The position numbers and the translations under genes are program-made. Shown in pieces: positions 1 through 13,500 of a stretch of DNA of 64,000 nucleotides. The stretch lies in NCBI GenBank assembly GCA_016169945.1, contig JADLSH010000184.1:1054001-1118000 (forward strand), in the 5' to 3' direction. How positions within the stretch are numbered: position 1 is the first letter of the stretch; each line of letters begins with the position of its first letter. The notes under the pieces were generated by a model. It had not been told where the DNA came from. It did no database searches and worked only from the letters and a program-made list of their open reading frames with translations. The stretch comes from Trachythela sp. YZ-2020 (taxonomy: Eukaryota; Cnidaria; Anthozoa; Malacalcyonacea; Clavulariidae).

Positions 1-640
1 AGGCCAGGGCTTCATACAGGTTAGACTAACTGTATTTATACTGGATAGTTCTATCAGTTCTAAAGTGTTCTTCCTAGAGGTCATGCAAGTAAGGATCATT
101 CCCGTTATTGTTCTAGTGTTCCTACAGGAGGAAACCTAAAGTAAACTAACCTATTTGTGCTAGGCTGCTCTGTCAGTTCTAGACTGTTATTCCTAGAGGT
201 CATGCAAGTAAGGCTCGTGCCTAATTGTTAAGTGTTCCTACATGAGGAAACCTAAGCTAAACTAACTTTATTTATTCTGGGTAGTTCTATCAGTTCTCAA
301 CTGTTCTGCATATAGAGATCCAGTAAGGAGCAGCCTTTATTATATAGTCAATGCTACTGGATAGATCTATCAGTTCTAAAATGTTCTTCCTAGAGGTCAT
401 GTAATTAAAAATCGTGCCTTATTGATGCAATGTTACTACGGGAGGAAAGTTAAACTAAACTAACCTTAGTTATACTGGATAGCTCTATCAGTTCTAAAGT
501 GGTCTCCGTAGAGATCCAGTAAGGACCATCCCTTTTTGAGCCAGTGTCACTAGATAGCTCTATCAGATATAAACTGTTCTCCAGTTAGAAATAAAGGACA
601 TCTCTTCTTGATTCAATGTTACTACAAGAGAAACCCCTGG
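1..640 (-). repeat. Tandem tail of the composite tRNA-headed element (~114-bp units)
   Basis: About five diverged copies of a ~114-bp unit. On the plus strand each unit reads roughly: actggatagctctatcag, ttctaaactgttcttcctag, aggtccagtaaggatcatc, then a stretch ending in ctacaggaggaaacctaaac. The same unit recurs in about 20 places in this window, sometimes joined to a tRNA-like head. I call the orientation with the head first 'forward'; here it is reverse. No coding potential is seen. It fills the intron upstream of the first visible EGF exon. Confidence 0.8.
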
Positions 641-700
641 AATGCTTTATCGTCGTACCTTCATGTGACAGTAATAATGACAATTTCATTCTTTTTCTAG

Positions 701-3388
701 GTGCGTGTCTACATCATGTTTGTTATCATGGCGGTGTTTGTGTGAGGACAAGGCATGGATTTTATTGCGACTGTCCTGAGCAGTACATTGGACAACATTG
801 TGAATGTATGAGGAACATTTGATTGAACATGTTTTGTAAATTCATAGTCCATGTTAAGACTGCTATATACTAAAGGTCTTCCATCTATTCTATGCTATCT
901 ACGTATCTGAGTGTTTAATTTTCTCTTTAGTCAAACGAGCTTGTTTGAACAACCCCTGCAAGAATGCTGGGACTTGTACAGAACTCGGTCAAGACGATTA
1001 CACCTGCATATGCGCAATTGGATCGAAGGGGGAATCTTGTGAATGTGAGTAATTGTAATGGCGAATAATGGTGCCTATATATCGATGTTGTTATTTTTGT
1101 TGTGGTTGTTGCTATTTTTGCTTCTGTTATCTGTTATTGTTGTTGCTGTTGTTGCGGCTGCTGGTATTGTGGTTGCTTGTGTTTGTCTGTGTCATTGTTG
1201 TTTTCTTTATTTAATACTTCTTTCTATCGCAGTAAAAGACTCGTGTTTCCCCAATCCATGTAGTAACGAAGCTGTTTGTACAGAGATGGATGATGATTAT
1301 CATTGCACATGTAAATTGGGATATAAAGGAGATCAGTGCCAAAGTATGAAGTCTCATTTAACTTTTTAAGACAAGAAAAGTTTCCACACCACTTATACCA
1401 CAACATGTTTCTAAGCTCAAATATACACCAATATTTTTATGAAATGAAGCTTATCTTGTCAACTAATCTTACCTAGAGAAAGCTCTTTGTTACCCTAACC
1501 CCTGCAAAAATGGAGCGACTTGCATAGATCGAGATTACCGACAGTTTGAATGTTCTTGCGCCTTGGGATTCAAGGGAGATCTCTGTGAGGGTATGTATAT
1601 AAGTTTTTAGATTGCCGCATTTTTTCAAAATCTATCTTTAAAATTTTTCTATAGACTATTGAAGAATAATCTATTTGTGCAGGTATGAATGGTTTTTGTT
1701 GAAATATCGATGACTTTAATCTGATTGGTATCTCATGTCATTTTAGTTTTCAGTGAATGTAAGAACGCTCCTTGTGTTAACGGGGGGAGCTGTGTCGAGA
1801 TGGCGGTTGGTTACAGATGCACATGCTTGAAAGGATTTGTGGGGAAAAACTGTGAAGGTCAGAATTGATTCCATTCTCTTTTTGCGTGAAGGTTCCACAT
1901 CATCGTAAGCGAATTCAGTAGTGTAGAAGCTGTTTTTAGCTCAGAAAAAATTCCTGAGTCCGAAATTTTGACCCAGAACCATTTTCTGAGCTATGACAGT
2001 TCGTAGAAGAAAAACAAGCAAATAAATAGTGAATTCGATGTAGTATTCGATACAGCATTTAAAATATGAGAGATTAAACATTTTTTACTTGGATACATAA
2101 GAGATAAGAAGATAATTATATAATCACAATGGTATTAATAGCATTTTGTCCTTGTCTTTCAGTTAATTTATGCAAGCCCAATCCTTGTGCCAATGATGGG
2201 AAATGTTCTGTACTTGCAGATCGTTATAACTGCGCATGTCCAAAACATTATACTGGAAAACATTGCGAAGGTATGTCGTATATTTTTGTTTAATTTCATT
2301 ATTATTAGCATGACAAAATTACTGGATGCTGATTGGTTGAGAGGAGTACAATTATTTCATTAATTGTACTGCAGTACAATTAATGATTTTCCCAAAACAA
2401 ACAAAATGGCGGAAATTTTGTCATGCTAATAATAAACAAGTAATCATACGATGTTGCTCGTACAATTAGGGATTAATAGTACTCGTGATGTTTGAAAATT
2501 TTGCCAAATTGGACTCACCCCGGCGGCTCGTCCAATTTTGGCCAAAATTTCCAAACATCACTATGATAACCTATACTTATTAAGGATGCATTCACTAAGG
2601 ATGCATAAAGTGTCCTTGTAAGTTCTGGTCAGGTGGTTTCGCATTCTGAGAAAATCGTCAATCCACTTGTTTTCCATTATGTAAGAAGAAAAGGGCAAGT
2701 CAAACTCATAGGTGTAGAGTTTTGCTTTTGTCTGGGGGGGGGCTGAAACTTCAGATACATGATATCTTACTATACTTACGAGTAACAAATAGTGACGATC
2801 CCCTGATAAATCATAATTTTCAAATTTTGTTGCTTTTCAATGTTGTTTTACGTGTTTCCTCAGAATACTCAGTTGTCTTGTGTGTACATGGATGCTTTTT
2901 ATATTACTCGGAGATCTGACCTGTGACCTAACAGACCTATATAATCCATGGGTTACAGGGTTAGTATGGTTACAACAATTAAGTTCTGCAAAATGTCTAC
3001 AGGGGCTAAGCCCCCCCCCCCCCCAGTAATTCTACGCCTATGGTCAAACTAGAAGCATTCTTCTTACAGGTACATGCGCTGATGCGAATTCTAATAAATA
3101 TTATAATAAATATGATGATAAAGATCGTAATAAAGTTAATACAATAGATAGTATAGAAACCATTACGATACAACTGCATATTGCAAGAATCGATTGCCGT
3201 ACGTTTTAAACCACTTTTTGAATATTTTTAAACTTGTTTCTTTACTAGTTCTCAATCCCTGCCGCACCAACCCCTGTCTGAATGGGGGCGAGTGCGTCGT
3301 CAGTCAGTTGAACAGCGGTTACACCAATGACGGTTTCTCTTGCAAATGTCCGCGAGGTTACTATGGCAACATGTGTCAAATGAGATAA
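701..3388 (+). CDS. Multi-EGF secreted or membrane protein, 3' end (last seven EGF exons)
   Basis: Seven exons: 701-805, 931-1044, 1233-1343, 1477-1590, 1747-1857, 2163-2270 and 3249-3388 (stop TAA 3386-3388). Together they give about 266 residues. Each exon encodes one EGF-like module with six Cys in the usual C-x4-C-x5-C ... C-x-C-x8-C spacing, for example NPCxNGGxC and CxCPxGYxGxxC. All internal exons are phase 1-1, the classic exon-shuffling arrangement. The donor of the fifth exon (gtcaga) is weak. The protein stops four residues after the last EGF Cys with no membrane anchor or other domain, so this end is probably secreted. The 5' part is outside the window, so overall architecture and function are unknown. 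A possible polyadenylation signal ATTAAA is at 3462-3467. The following gene shares the same EGF exon type, which suggests tandem duplication. Confidence 0.85.
1084..1210 (+). repeat. Imperfect TTG/TTGTTGCT-rich microsatellite in an EGF-gene intron
   Basis: A run of ttgttgttgttgct-like triplets fills most of the 190-bp intron between the second and third EGF exons. The open frame through it is a by-product of the triplet repeat and has no independent support. Confidence 0.7.
2299..2434. mobile_element. Foldback MITE with ~21-bp terminal inverted repeats
   Basis: The left end ttattattagcatgacaaa is the inverse of the right end ending at 2434 (tttgtcatgctaataataa). A second, inner palindrome lies around acaattaat near 2350-2385. 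No ORF is present. It lies in the last intron of the first EGF gene. Confidence 0.7.
2485..2561. mobile_element. Short palindromic element with ~30-bp arms
   Basis: Arms gtgatgtttgaaaattttgc at 2485 and its near-perfect inverse ending at 2561 enclose a GC-rich loop (ccccggcggctc). It resembles the other hairpin elements scattered through the introns and has no coding capacity. Confidence 0.65.
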
Positions 3389-4500
3389 AACTTGATAATA
3401 TATATGTAATATATATTTAAAATAGATTGCTATATAGAGAATATATTGCAACTAGCTTGCTATTAAATCGATACAATATGTGCAAAGTAAAAATTCACTA
3501 ATGTACGGCTGTATTACAAAGTAAACTTGTTCTTGAATTTAATAACATTTATGTTCATAAAATCTATTCATTTAAATTATATCCAGCTTGGTAATTTAAT
3601 GTATAATTAATCAACTTGTTCTTCAATCGCTGCAAATATCAAAATAGATTATTATTGAGAGTGTGTTATATTGTTAATCTTTTTTTCTAAAACTTTCACC
3701 CTTATTCATAATAGCTTTTTATTAATGAAAATCGCTAATTCATGGATTGTTCAAAGGTATAAATTATCCGCCTTCAGGCTACAATTAATGTTGTTATATT
3801 TTACAAAAGTTCGTTTGCAATTATTCGTGATCAACTTTTGTAAAATTTATACCTTTGAACAATCCTTGAATTGAAGCGATTTTGATTAATCAAAAATCCA
3901 TTATATTGTTGTTTAATTAATATGTTGTTTATTAATCTCTTTGTAAGCTAAGGGAAAATTGTAAAATTTATATGAAATACATAAATTAAACAAAACCATC
4001 ATGAATCTATAAATTAACGGGGCGATAAATATATTTTTATGCAATCAAATGACTCTCATGCAAACTCTCGCTTGCCAACTCTCATCAACTCTCATATCCT
4101 CATTTGACCGGGACTTTAATGATAATAAATTCCTACGCCACATTAAGATATATTTTTTCGTACATGCAGCGTTTATAGCGTATATCTTCTGGGTTATCGA
4201 TTTCTTCTTTATCTATGTCTATCTCTGTCAAGTTGAATGAACACGCTTGCCTGCCTGCTTTCATCAACCAACGGGTGGCCACTAACATTCCTGCTCTATT
4301 TTGTAATCCGCGATTTTAAAACAATTCTACCACTATCAAAGAAAAAATGTCTAAATAATTGGAACCAATAATTAATATAATACTATATCATAAAATTATG
4401 AAACGAAGATACTCTACAAAAGAATAAATATGTGAAGCGATAAAGAATTGTCTTAGGAATTACCTTAATCTTCTTCGACAGGTTGTAGTCTGACCGCGAA
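3389..4500. other. Intergenic region between the two EGF genes
   Basis: AT-rich, with no supported ORF. It holds the 3' flank of the first gene, a foldback MITE (3728-3883), and the presumed 5' UTR and promoter of the next gene. I see no clear TATA box close to the start codon at 4501. The start context (gcgaaATGG) is acceptable. Confidence 0.6.
3728..3883. mobile_element. MITE with ~36-bp inverted repeats flanked by ATTAAT
   Basis: The left arm starts aaaatcgctaattcatgg and continues attgttcaaaggtataaa. The right arm is its inverse with a few mismatches, ending in gcgatttt at 3883. ATTAAT lies on both sides (3721-3726 and 3885-3890), consistent with a short target duplication. There is no ORF. 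Confidence 0.7.
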
Positions 4501-7500
4501 ATGGCGAAGACGTCGAATTATATTATATGGGCTATTGTATCCTGTATTATTTTGTCTGGTATACATGGAAAACTACCTGAAACTAATGGGAAATTTACAA
4601 AAAAGTCTAAAACTAAAACCGAACCGCATCATAGCCGTTTAAAAGAACATGTATCGGTTAAAGATGTATCGAAATTTAACAACACAGTTCAAGATGGTGG
4701 TTCGTTTGTACGACAGGTTTCGCACGACAAAACAAAAAATACAACAAACAGTTTATTAAAGCGGACTATGAAAGAGGGAACTGGGATTGTTTTAAAGAAT
4801 ATGGTTTCTACGGCTCCATTTAGGCGACCGTTAAAAGTACTTCGTTTGAAAACTGCTTCACCGTTTGTGAGATCCCGTTTGAACTCACTTCATTCATCAA
4901 CCTTCAAACCAATTCATATTTATGGTTCCGTTCCGTTTAAGAACTTCTTAAGCGCGCTTTCGAAATCAAACGGTGAAGGAACGGCTCCACCCACACCCGC
5001 GTTGCAATCCGATGTGCCTCAAGTTGCGGACCAAAGTTCATCCAGTTCCCCAATGGAGTCCCCCCTTTTACAGGCGAAAGCGTTACAGGCTAGGCAGTTC
5101 CTATCCCCCGGAGCAATGCCGGTGCCAATAGGACCTCAAGGGGGTATGCCAATGTTTTTGAAAGAGCCAGGCGTTGGGTTTAACGGAATTCCGTTGGAAG
5201 GAGCTATGCCAATGTTACCTCAAGAAGATATGTCTAGTTTTTATGGCTATCCAGTAGGCTATCATGATCATCACAACGTACATCATCACTTACATCGCAA
5301 AGGTAAGGGAAATGAGAATTGCCTTGCTTTAAATTAGATGCGCATTTCGGTCGGAACGCACCATCTTCAATCATCCGCCTGACAGATCGTCTCAGTACAG
5401 GTGGACTTCTCTAAGTGGTACAGTACTGCAGCAATTGGTTATAATGATAGTTGGAAAGACAGTTACTGCATGGAGTGACTAAATTGTGCTCTAGTACATG
5501 TTTTGATCAAAAACCACCTATGCATAAAATACGAACTAGAATAGCGCCAACAATGGGAATGGATCTGGAAACTGATTATTCCTACACAGACAGTTCGTCT
5601 ATATAAGTGAATGATCCATCCGTTTGCGACTTCTACACACAGACGCATTATCCGACGAATCGACACTTCCTGAATTTGTTGACTGGCAATAAAAACTACT
5701 ATTGACAATGGATCACATTGTACTCAAGCAAATTCGGGTAGTGTCTGTGGCTAGGGCAATGTTTGTTATTTGGAAGGTTAATCTTATCTAAACCTTTAAA
5801 CGTGCTTTACTTACATCATTAACTTTTGACCTGATATTCACGGATCCCAAGGCATTTTTTCAGTCGCAAAACAGTAAATTAACATTACTTTTTCATTTTT
5901 TGCCCATGGTAAACAGACCGTGGTAAATATACTGGGGAATAAATATTGTTGTTCTAGACAATGTACTTAACGTGAAGGAACGTCGATGAACAAATATGTT
6001 CGTTTAACGCATTTTTTCTTTCTTCTTTTCTAGTTTTCACTCGAGCCAAGTGTTTCCCTAACCCCTGCCAGAACGGGGGCAGCTGCACTGCATTTTCATC
6101 GTCGTTTGATTGTTCTTGCCCCGTAGGGTTCAAGGGACACATCTGTGAAGGTATGTAGGCGGAACGCAAAGGGGGAGGGGGCGAGGTGGGAGGGATGAGC
6201 GTTGCGAGGAAGGTATCAATTTCTAAAATATTCATCCCAGTTAGGTCATTCCAAATAGCTCCATCAGTTCTAAACTGTGATTCTATCTTTATCAGAGAGA
6301 AATCAATGTGTTCCCAACCCATGTAAAAATGGTGGGAATTGTTATGATGATGAAGATAACTACAAGTGTACCTGTATCCGAGGATACACTGGTTACAATT
6401 GTGAAGGTAAGTGTTCATGTGATGGTCACTAGTCTTATCATGATCAGGCGTCCCACCTCGCAATGTAGGGCGTCTGCCATGTAGGGACACTAGTTTTAGG
6501 ACATGTCTAGAAATGATATAAAATAGAATTATGTTGATGAAGATAACTACAAGTGTACCTGTATCTGAGGATACACTGGTTATAACAGCATTGTTCATAT
6601 GAATATAAATGATTTTCATTTATTCCTAGAACTTAGTAAGTGTTTGCCAAACCCCTGCAAAAATGGCGCGACATGTTTGGAGACTGCAGAGAGTTACCAA
6701 TGTGAATGCCCAGAACACTATAATGGCGCTCACTGCGAAGGTAAATGATAAAATTACTGCTACTGCACATCATACCGCGTGTCATAGATCTTTGATAAAA
6801 AATGTGCTATTCTTGCTCATTTTAGTCCGTGATTACTGTGGTCAAGATAATCCATGTTTCAACGGGGGTCACTGCCATAATAAGGAGTCTGGATACGAAT
6901 GTAATTGCGAGCATGGCTATAGAGGACATGATTGCGCAGGTAAGAGTTGATTGAAGACCTTAAGCTTGCCATTATTCAAGGTGTTGCATTTAAAACAATT
7001 TTCCAATGCAACATTTATCATATATGTTTAGCTGTACCGTTTTGGAAGGTCTTGAACATTTGCAATAATAACTTGTATAATAATTGGAAATGGTATGATT
7101 GGCGTCCTTTCCCAACCCAATACTCCTACTTAGCGTTTACCTTTTGTCATTAGACGTTTGTAGTTCGTGTTTCAGCGGCAAGAGGTATTCCTAGGCGTCC
7201 AAACATGAACCTCAATCGTCGATCAGACATCAAAACTCAAACGTCAGGCTACCACCATTGGCTTTGCTTGCAGAATTCGCTAAAACATGATTAAATTTTC
7301 ATCGACATATAGTTGTTTAGTGCATATTTCTTGTACTTCCTGACATATACTATTTAATACTTCAAACAATTTATGTAAGATTGGTTGTCTTATAACGACA
7401 AAGATGTAAAACCTTACGTGGACGATATTAAAAGTTGTGTTTATGCATTTTAAAACAAAAATCGGTAAACGTGGATATCTGTAGTAAATTGCTCGAAATT

Positions 7501-10500
7501 CCTTTTTTAAGAATCATCCAAATAATGTATTATGCTTAAAGAAAAAAATTCGTGAAATAGAAAACGATCGACGTCCAAAATTTTTTCCATATATTTTCCT
7601 AGAATTTGATGTCTGTCACGAGAATCCTTGTGACAATGGAGGGATGTGTAGGAACATTGAGGGAGGTCAGTTTATATGTAAGTGTAATCATGGATATCGT
7701 GGGATCACTTGTGAAGGTACGAAACTTGTGTATAATCTCATCCAGGAAAGACGTGTTATTAACAACACCTGTAACTTAGGTTAGATTCCTGTAATTTCGT
7801 CTCAGTCGTATATATGAGAAGAGTGCTTCCAGTTTGACTCTACTAAACACCGCAGGTTTTCTCCGGGTACTCAGGGTTCCTCCTGTAGTAACACTGAAAC
7901 AATATAAAGGGATGGCTCTTACTGGACCTCTAGGAAGAACAGTTTAGAACTGATAGAGCTATCCAGTATAAATAAAGTCAGTTTGATCAATAAGGGATGG
8001 CTCTTACTGGACCTCTAGAAAGAGATTAGTTTAGAACTGATAGAGCCATCCAGTATAATTAAAGTTAGTTTAGTTTAGATTTCCTCCTGTAGTAACCCTG
8101 GATCAATAAGTGATGACTCTTACTGGACCTCTAGGGAAACAGTTTAGAACTGATAGAGCTATCCAGTGTAAATAGAGTTAGTTTAGTTTAGATTTCCTTC
8201 AGGAATAACACTGGATCAATAAGGTATGCCCCTTACTGGACCTCTAAGTAGAACAGTTTAAAACTGATATATTTGGAGCTATCCAGTGGGATAGTTTATA
8301 AATGTCATTTCTATATTTTCCAGAAAAGATCCCACCCTGTGACACGGAGCCCTGTAAAAACGGGGGTACTTGTTTGGCAGAGACAGAAAAATATGTTTGT
8401 CACTGTCCAGAACATTGGAAGGGGAGAACATGCGAAGGTAATTATCTGACAAACAACCAAGAAAAAAGCCATTTATTAAAGCCTGCAAGTGTCGGAATAG
8501 TACAGTTACTTGTGGCTTCCAACCCACCTGAAAAATCTATCTTTATACAATTATAGTTCAAGCGTTTCAGTAATATTTTCAACAATATTTACTTCCCATA
8601 TTTCAGATGCTGTGCATACTCCATGTAGCGATAACCCATGTGAAAATGGCGGGAAATGTTCGGCGTTGGATTACGGGGATTATAAATGTCAATGTCCTCA
8701 TGATTTTGGAGGAATGCACTGTGAAGGTGAGATAGGAAAGGAAATCTAATCTAAACTATCTTTACTTTTACTTTTACTGGATAGCTCTATCAATTGTAAA
8801 TTGTTCTCTCTTGAGGTCCAGTAATGTGCATCCGTTATATGTGTTGTGTTACTACAGGAGGAAACATAAACTAAACTAACTTTAATTATGCTGGATATCT
8901 CTTACTATCAGTTCTAAACTGTTTTTCCTGGAGGGCCAGTTATAAGGACCTTCCCTTATTGATCCAGTAAGGGCTATCTCTTATAATTCCAGTGTTACTA
9001 CAGGAGGAAACAGCAGCACTAGAGAAAACCTGTGGTGCTTGGTAGAGTCGAACTGGAAGTACTCTTTTCACATGTACGACTGAGATTATGATAAAAAACT
9101 AGTACGGTATATTGCAGGAATCGAACCCAAGTAACAGTTGTTGTTAATGAACACGTCTTCCCTGCCATTGCCACTGTATTTGTCAAACTCCCTATTTTTA
9201 TGAGTGGATAAGTGAAACGAACATATGTTTTCTCCTTCAGTGCAAGCACAACCAGTGTGTTACTCATGTCACGAGCATGCCACGTGCAAGGACGGTAAAT
9301 GCGAGTGCGTAGATGCATATACAGGGAATGGACAATACTGTGAAGGTTTGACTAACTAACCAACTCTATCTAAATTGGATAGCTCTATGAGTTCTAAATT
9401 GTTCTCTCTATAGGGGTCCAGTTAGGGCTATCTCGTCAATTTCCAGTGTTTCTACAGGAGAGGGAGGAAACCTAAACTAAACTAACTTTATTTACACTGG
9501 TAAACTCTATCAGTTCTAAACTGTTCTTCCTAGAGGTCCAGTAAGGCCCATCCCTTTTGTGTCCAGTGTTACTGCAGGAGGAACGTAAACTAAACTAACT
9601 TTATTTATACTGGATAGCTTTATCAGTTCTAAACTGTTGTTTCTAGAGGTCCAGTAAGGATAATCACTTATTGATACAGTGTTACTACAGGAGGAAACCT
9701 AAACTAAACTAACTTTATATATACTGGATAGCTCTATCAGTTCTAAACTGTTCTTCCTAGAGGTCCAGTAAGGATAATCACTTATTGCTCCAGTGTTACT
9801 ACAGGAGGAAACCTAAACTAACCTAAACTTTATTTATACTGGATAGCTCTATCAGTTCTAAACTGTTCTTCCTAGAGGTCCAGTAAGGATCATCCTTTCA
9901 ATGTCCAAGTGTTACTATAGGAGAAAAAGTCCAGTGTTTGATAGAGTGAAACTAAAAGCGTCTTCTCACATGCGTCTAGGGCGAAATATTATTCACAAAA
10001 CTGCATATATTGTATATATTGAACTCGTTTTACCTAGATCAATAGCACCTGCACTAACTGTTCTACCCCACCTTTATGTGCCATCATCAATGGCTTAAGA
10101 TTTATAAATGTCGTTCTTCTTTAGCTCTAAGCAGATGCCATCCTAACCCATGTTATAACGGGGGACAATGCCATGATCATGCCTCAGATTATGAATGTAT
10201 ATGTGCTGATGGCTTTATGGGGAATACATGCCAAGGTAAATATTTTTATCTCTTTGTAATAACCTCCCCACTATCACTACTTACTTACTTACCTTCCAAT
10301 TATCTAACTACTTTCATATCTACCTAACTACCACCTATCTACCTTCCTACCTACCGACCTGCCTACCTACCTATCTAACTACCTACCTCCCACCTACCTA
10401 CCTACCCACCTACCTATCTACCCACCTAACTACCCACCCACCTACCTACCTACCAGGCTTAACTTAATTTCTTTCCTTCAGAACCGAAGCCTTGTCTTGC

Positions 10501-13500
10501 CTCTCCTTGTTTAAACGGAGGTACATGTATGGATCGCATAGGAATGTCATGTATGGGAGGGATGCCTTGTAGTAATCATGGATTTGAGTGTACTTGTCCT
10601 GTGGATTTCAGGGGGCCTAACTGTGAACGTAAGTACTGTGGTGATGGTAGTGAAGATAGTTCAAGATAGTGTTAGTAGAAGTAGTGGTTGTAGTAAATCA
10701 ATGTTGGTAGCTATATTAGTGATCTAATGGTGGTACTGCAACCAATAACGATATTATGAATCCAGGCAGGGTCTTAATCTATTTAAACATTTCAGATGCC
10801 AGTTTTTGCCACCCTAACCCCTGTGAGAATGGAGGGGAATGTTTGTCGGAGGCCACAACATACATCTGTCAATGTCCCATACGTTATACTGGACAAACAT
10901 GCAACGGTAAGTTGCCTATAGATATTAAAAACCTTTGCTACGCACCACTCTGTGAACATGTCAACTTCTCACGGTATACACTTAGTGGTGATAACGCACT
11001 TTTGCTATAAATGTTACATGTAATAGCATATGGTAAAGCTAGGCATAAATTTTTGAGATAAGTGGAGGCATAGAAACACTGGATAGAGGGGAATATATTT
11101 ATGTGGCCACAACTTACATTTGTCATTGTCCAATACGTTATACCGGCTAAAGGTAATGTAAATTGCCTCAAGAAGTATAAAAATCTGGTGTTCATACACG
11201 CCACGGATTGTTCCGTAGCAAAAGTGCATAATCGCCTCTATATGCCGGAAGGAATTGAGATGTTCACAGACCGTTTCGTAATGAAGTTGAAATGTTCACG
11301 CATTCGGAGACTGCAACCTCCGCTATCAAATCAAGTCAAGTATACTCAAGTTTATACATGCACTAATTTATTCATGGACTAATTTATGCATGCACTAATT
11401 TATACATGCACTAATTTATACATGCACTAATTTATACATGCACTAATTTATACATGCACTAATTTATACATGCACTAATTTATACATGCACTAATTTATA
11501 CATGCACTAATTTATACATGCACTAATTTATACATGCACTAATTTATACATGCACTAAAATATACATGCACTAATTTATACATGCACTAATTTTTACATG
11601 CACTAATTTATACATGCACTAATTACGTATTCAGTTCTTTTTAGCCTCGGGAAGCAAGACAAACTTTGTAAATTTCTCATCCAATTGTCTTTCAAATTGA
11701 ACCAAAATTCGATGGATTGGTTCTAGACTTACTGTCGCTCCACACAGTTTCGTATTAAACTGTTTAATAGTTTTCGAGTTATTTTGCATGCCGACACACA
11801 AACACACACAAACAAACCTAGGTGAAATCATAACTTCCTGGCCGAGGTAATACAGTAAAACCCCGCATAAAAGAACCAGTGAATGTTGACTTCAGGCTGA
11901 AGTGGTTCTTATATAACGGGTACTCAGAAAGAAATCAGGCTGAAGTGGTTCTTAACTGGTTCTTATTTCCAGTCAAAAACAATTGTTCCTGGTTTAGAGT
12001 TTTAAACATCTTGAGTGAACAAAGGGCCATCATGATGTAGGTTTTCTGAATATAGTTATTCAAGTTTAATTGTGTTGTGAATTGATTGCTGTTTTGATAA
12101 AATAAATGCATGCATGATGCGATTGAAACTAGACATAATTCCTGCTAGCAAGATTACAGTATTTTGTTTTCTTCCTAGTACCTGCTTACTAATTCAGCTA
12201 AAAGTTTAATAAGGTTTTTTAAGAACCAGTTTCATTTGTCAGCCTGAAGTGGTTCTTGTATTTTGGGTGTTTAATTGCCCAAATTTCAGGCTGGTGGTTC
12301 TTAACCCACTGGTTCTTTTATGCGGGGCTTTACTGTAGGCATGACCTGATCAGTAAATCATTTTTTGTGCTTCTTCGCAGAGGATAAGTGCAATAACTGT
12401 GATACAAACGCGAAATGCGACAAGGGAAAGTGTGTCTGTAACCCAGGATATGTCGGACAAGGCACTAAAGGCACTTGTAAACCAAGTAAGTTAGAATGAT
12501 AATCAATTAGTCTTTCAATAAGTTTATTAGCATGTCCGTATCTTCTATAACCAGTCATTAATCCAGCAATTGATGACGAAGTTGTCATTTGAATAACTAA
12601 AGGTACGTGTACACGCTGCGATTCATCGGGCCGATTTCAGATGCACTTTAATGATATTTCAAAAATAAGTGACAAACGTCATCTAACGAAATTATCAACT
12701 GAAAATATTCCTCATTAACATTCAGCAAAACCTAAAATCGGCCTGACAAATCGCAGCGTGTAAACGTGCTTTCAGAAAAGGCGCGAGAGGATAATAAACA
12801 TATATCCCTCTGGTTCTCAGGGTATGACTTACCTTATCTTTTTTACAAACATTCCAAAAAATCAAGTCTACCTAGAATACTAACATAATATATTTATGAC
12901 ATTATATAGTTGTCCAACCGACGGATAAACCAGCCTTACCTGTAGGTCTAAGCCCTGGTCGACCAACACCAACACCGACACCTCCGGTTGGTTTACACCC
13001 CGGCCTCTCACCTCCCCACAAGCTCCCACAGCTCAACAAATGTACCCCAAACCCCTGTCAAAACGGGGGGACCTGCCTCCCCATCGGGACTGTGGATTTT
13101 CTCTGTAAATGCCCGCCACAATTTACTGGCAAGTTGTGTACTGAAGCAGCGAAGAGTTATTGCCACCCTAGCCCATGTTTGAACGGAGGGATTTGTACGG
13201 AGAGTCCGAATGGATATAAATGTCAGTGTGTTGGACATTATAGAGGAACCAACTGTCAAGGTAAAGCATGGTAATTTTATAGTGAACATAACTAGGAGCG
13301 TAAATAGAAAGCCTTCGAAAGATTCTTTTAAGTCTATAAGCCCATCTTTAGAAAACGTTTATCCATTCCGCATTTTTTTATTTGTTTTTTTTTGTTGCCA
13401 TTCCTTTCATACTTTCTTACTTTCGGCTTTTTGGGCAAAGTCTGTATTTCATCTAAAGTCTTAAAATTTAACCTAAGTAAGATGAGTATTCTAGGTAACT

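Noticed and set aside
5954..6619. 221-codon minus-strand frame
   Set aside because: It is antisense to two EGF exons with good splice sites and Cys spacing and shows no domain.
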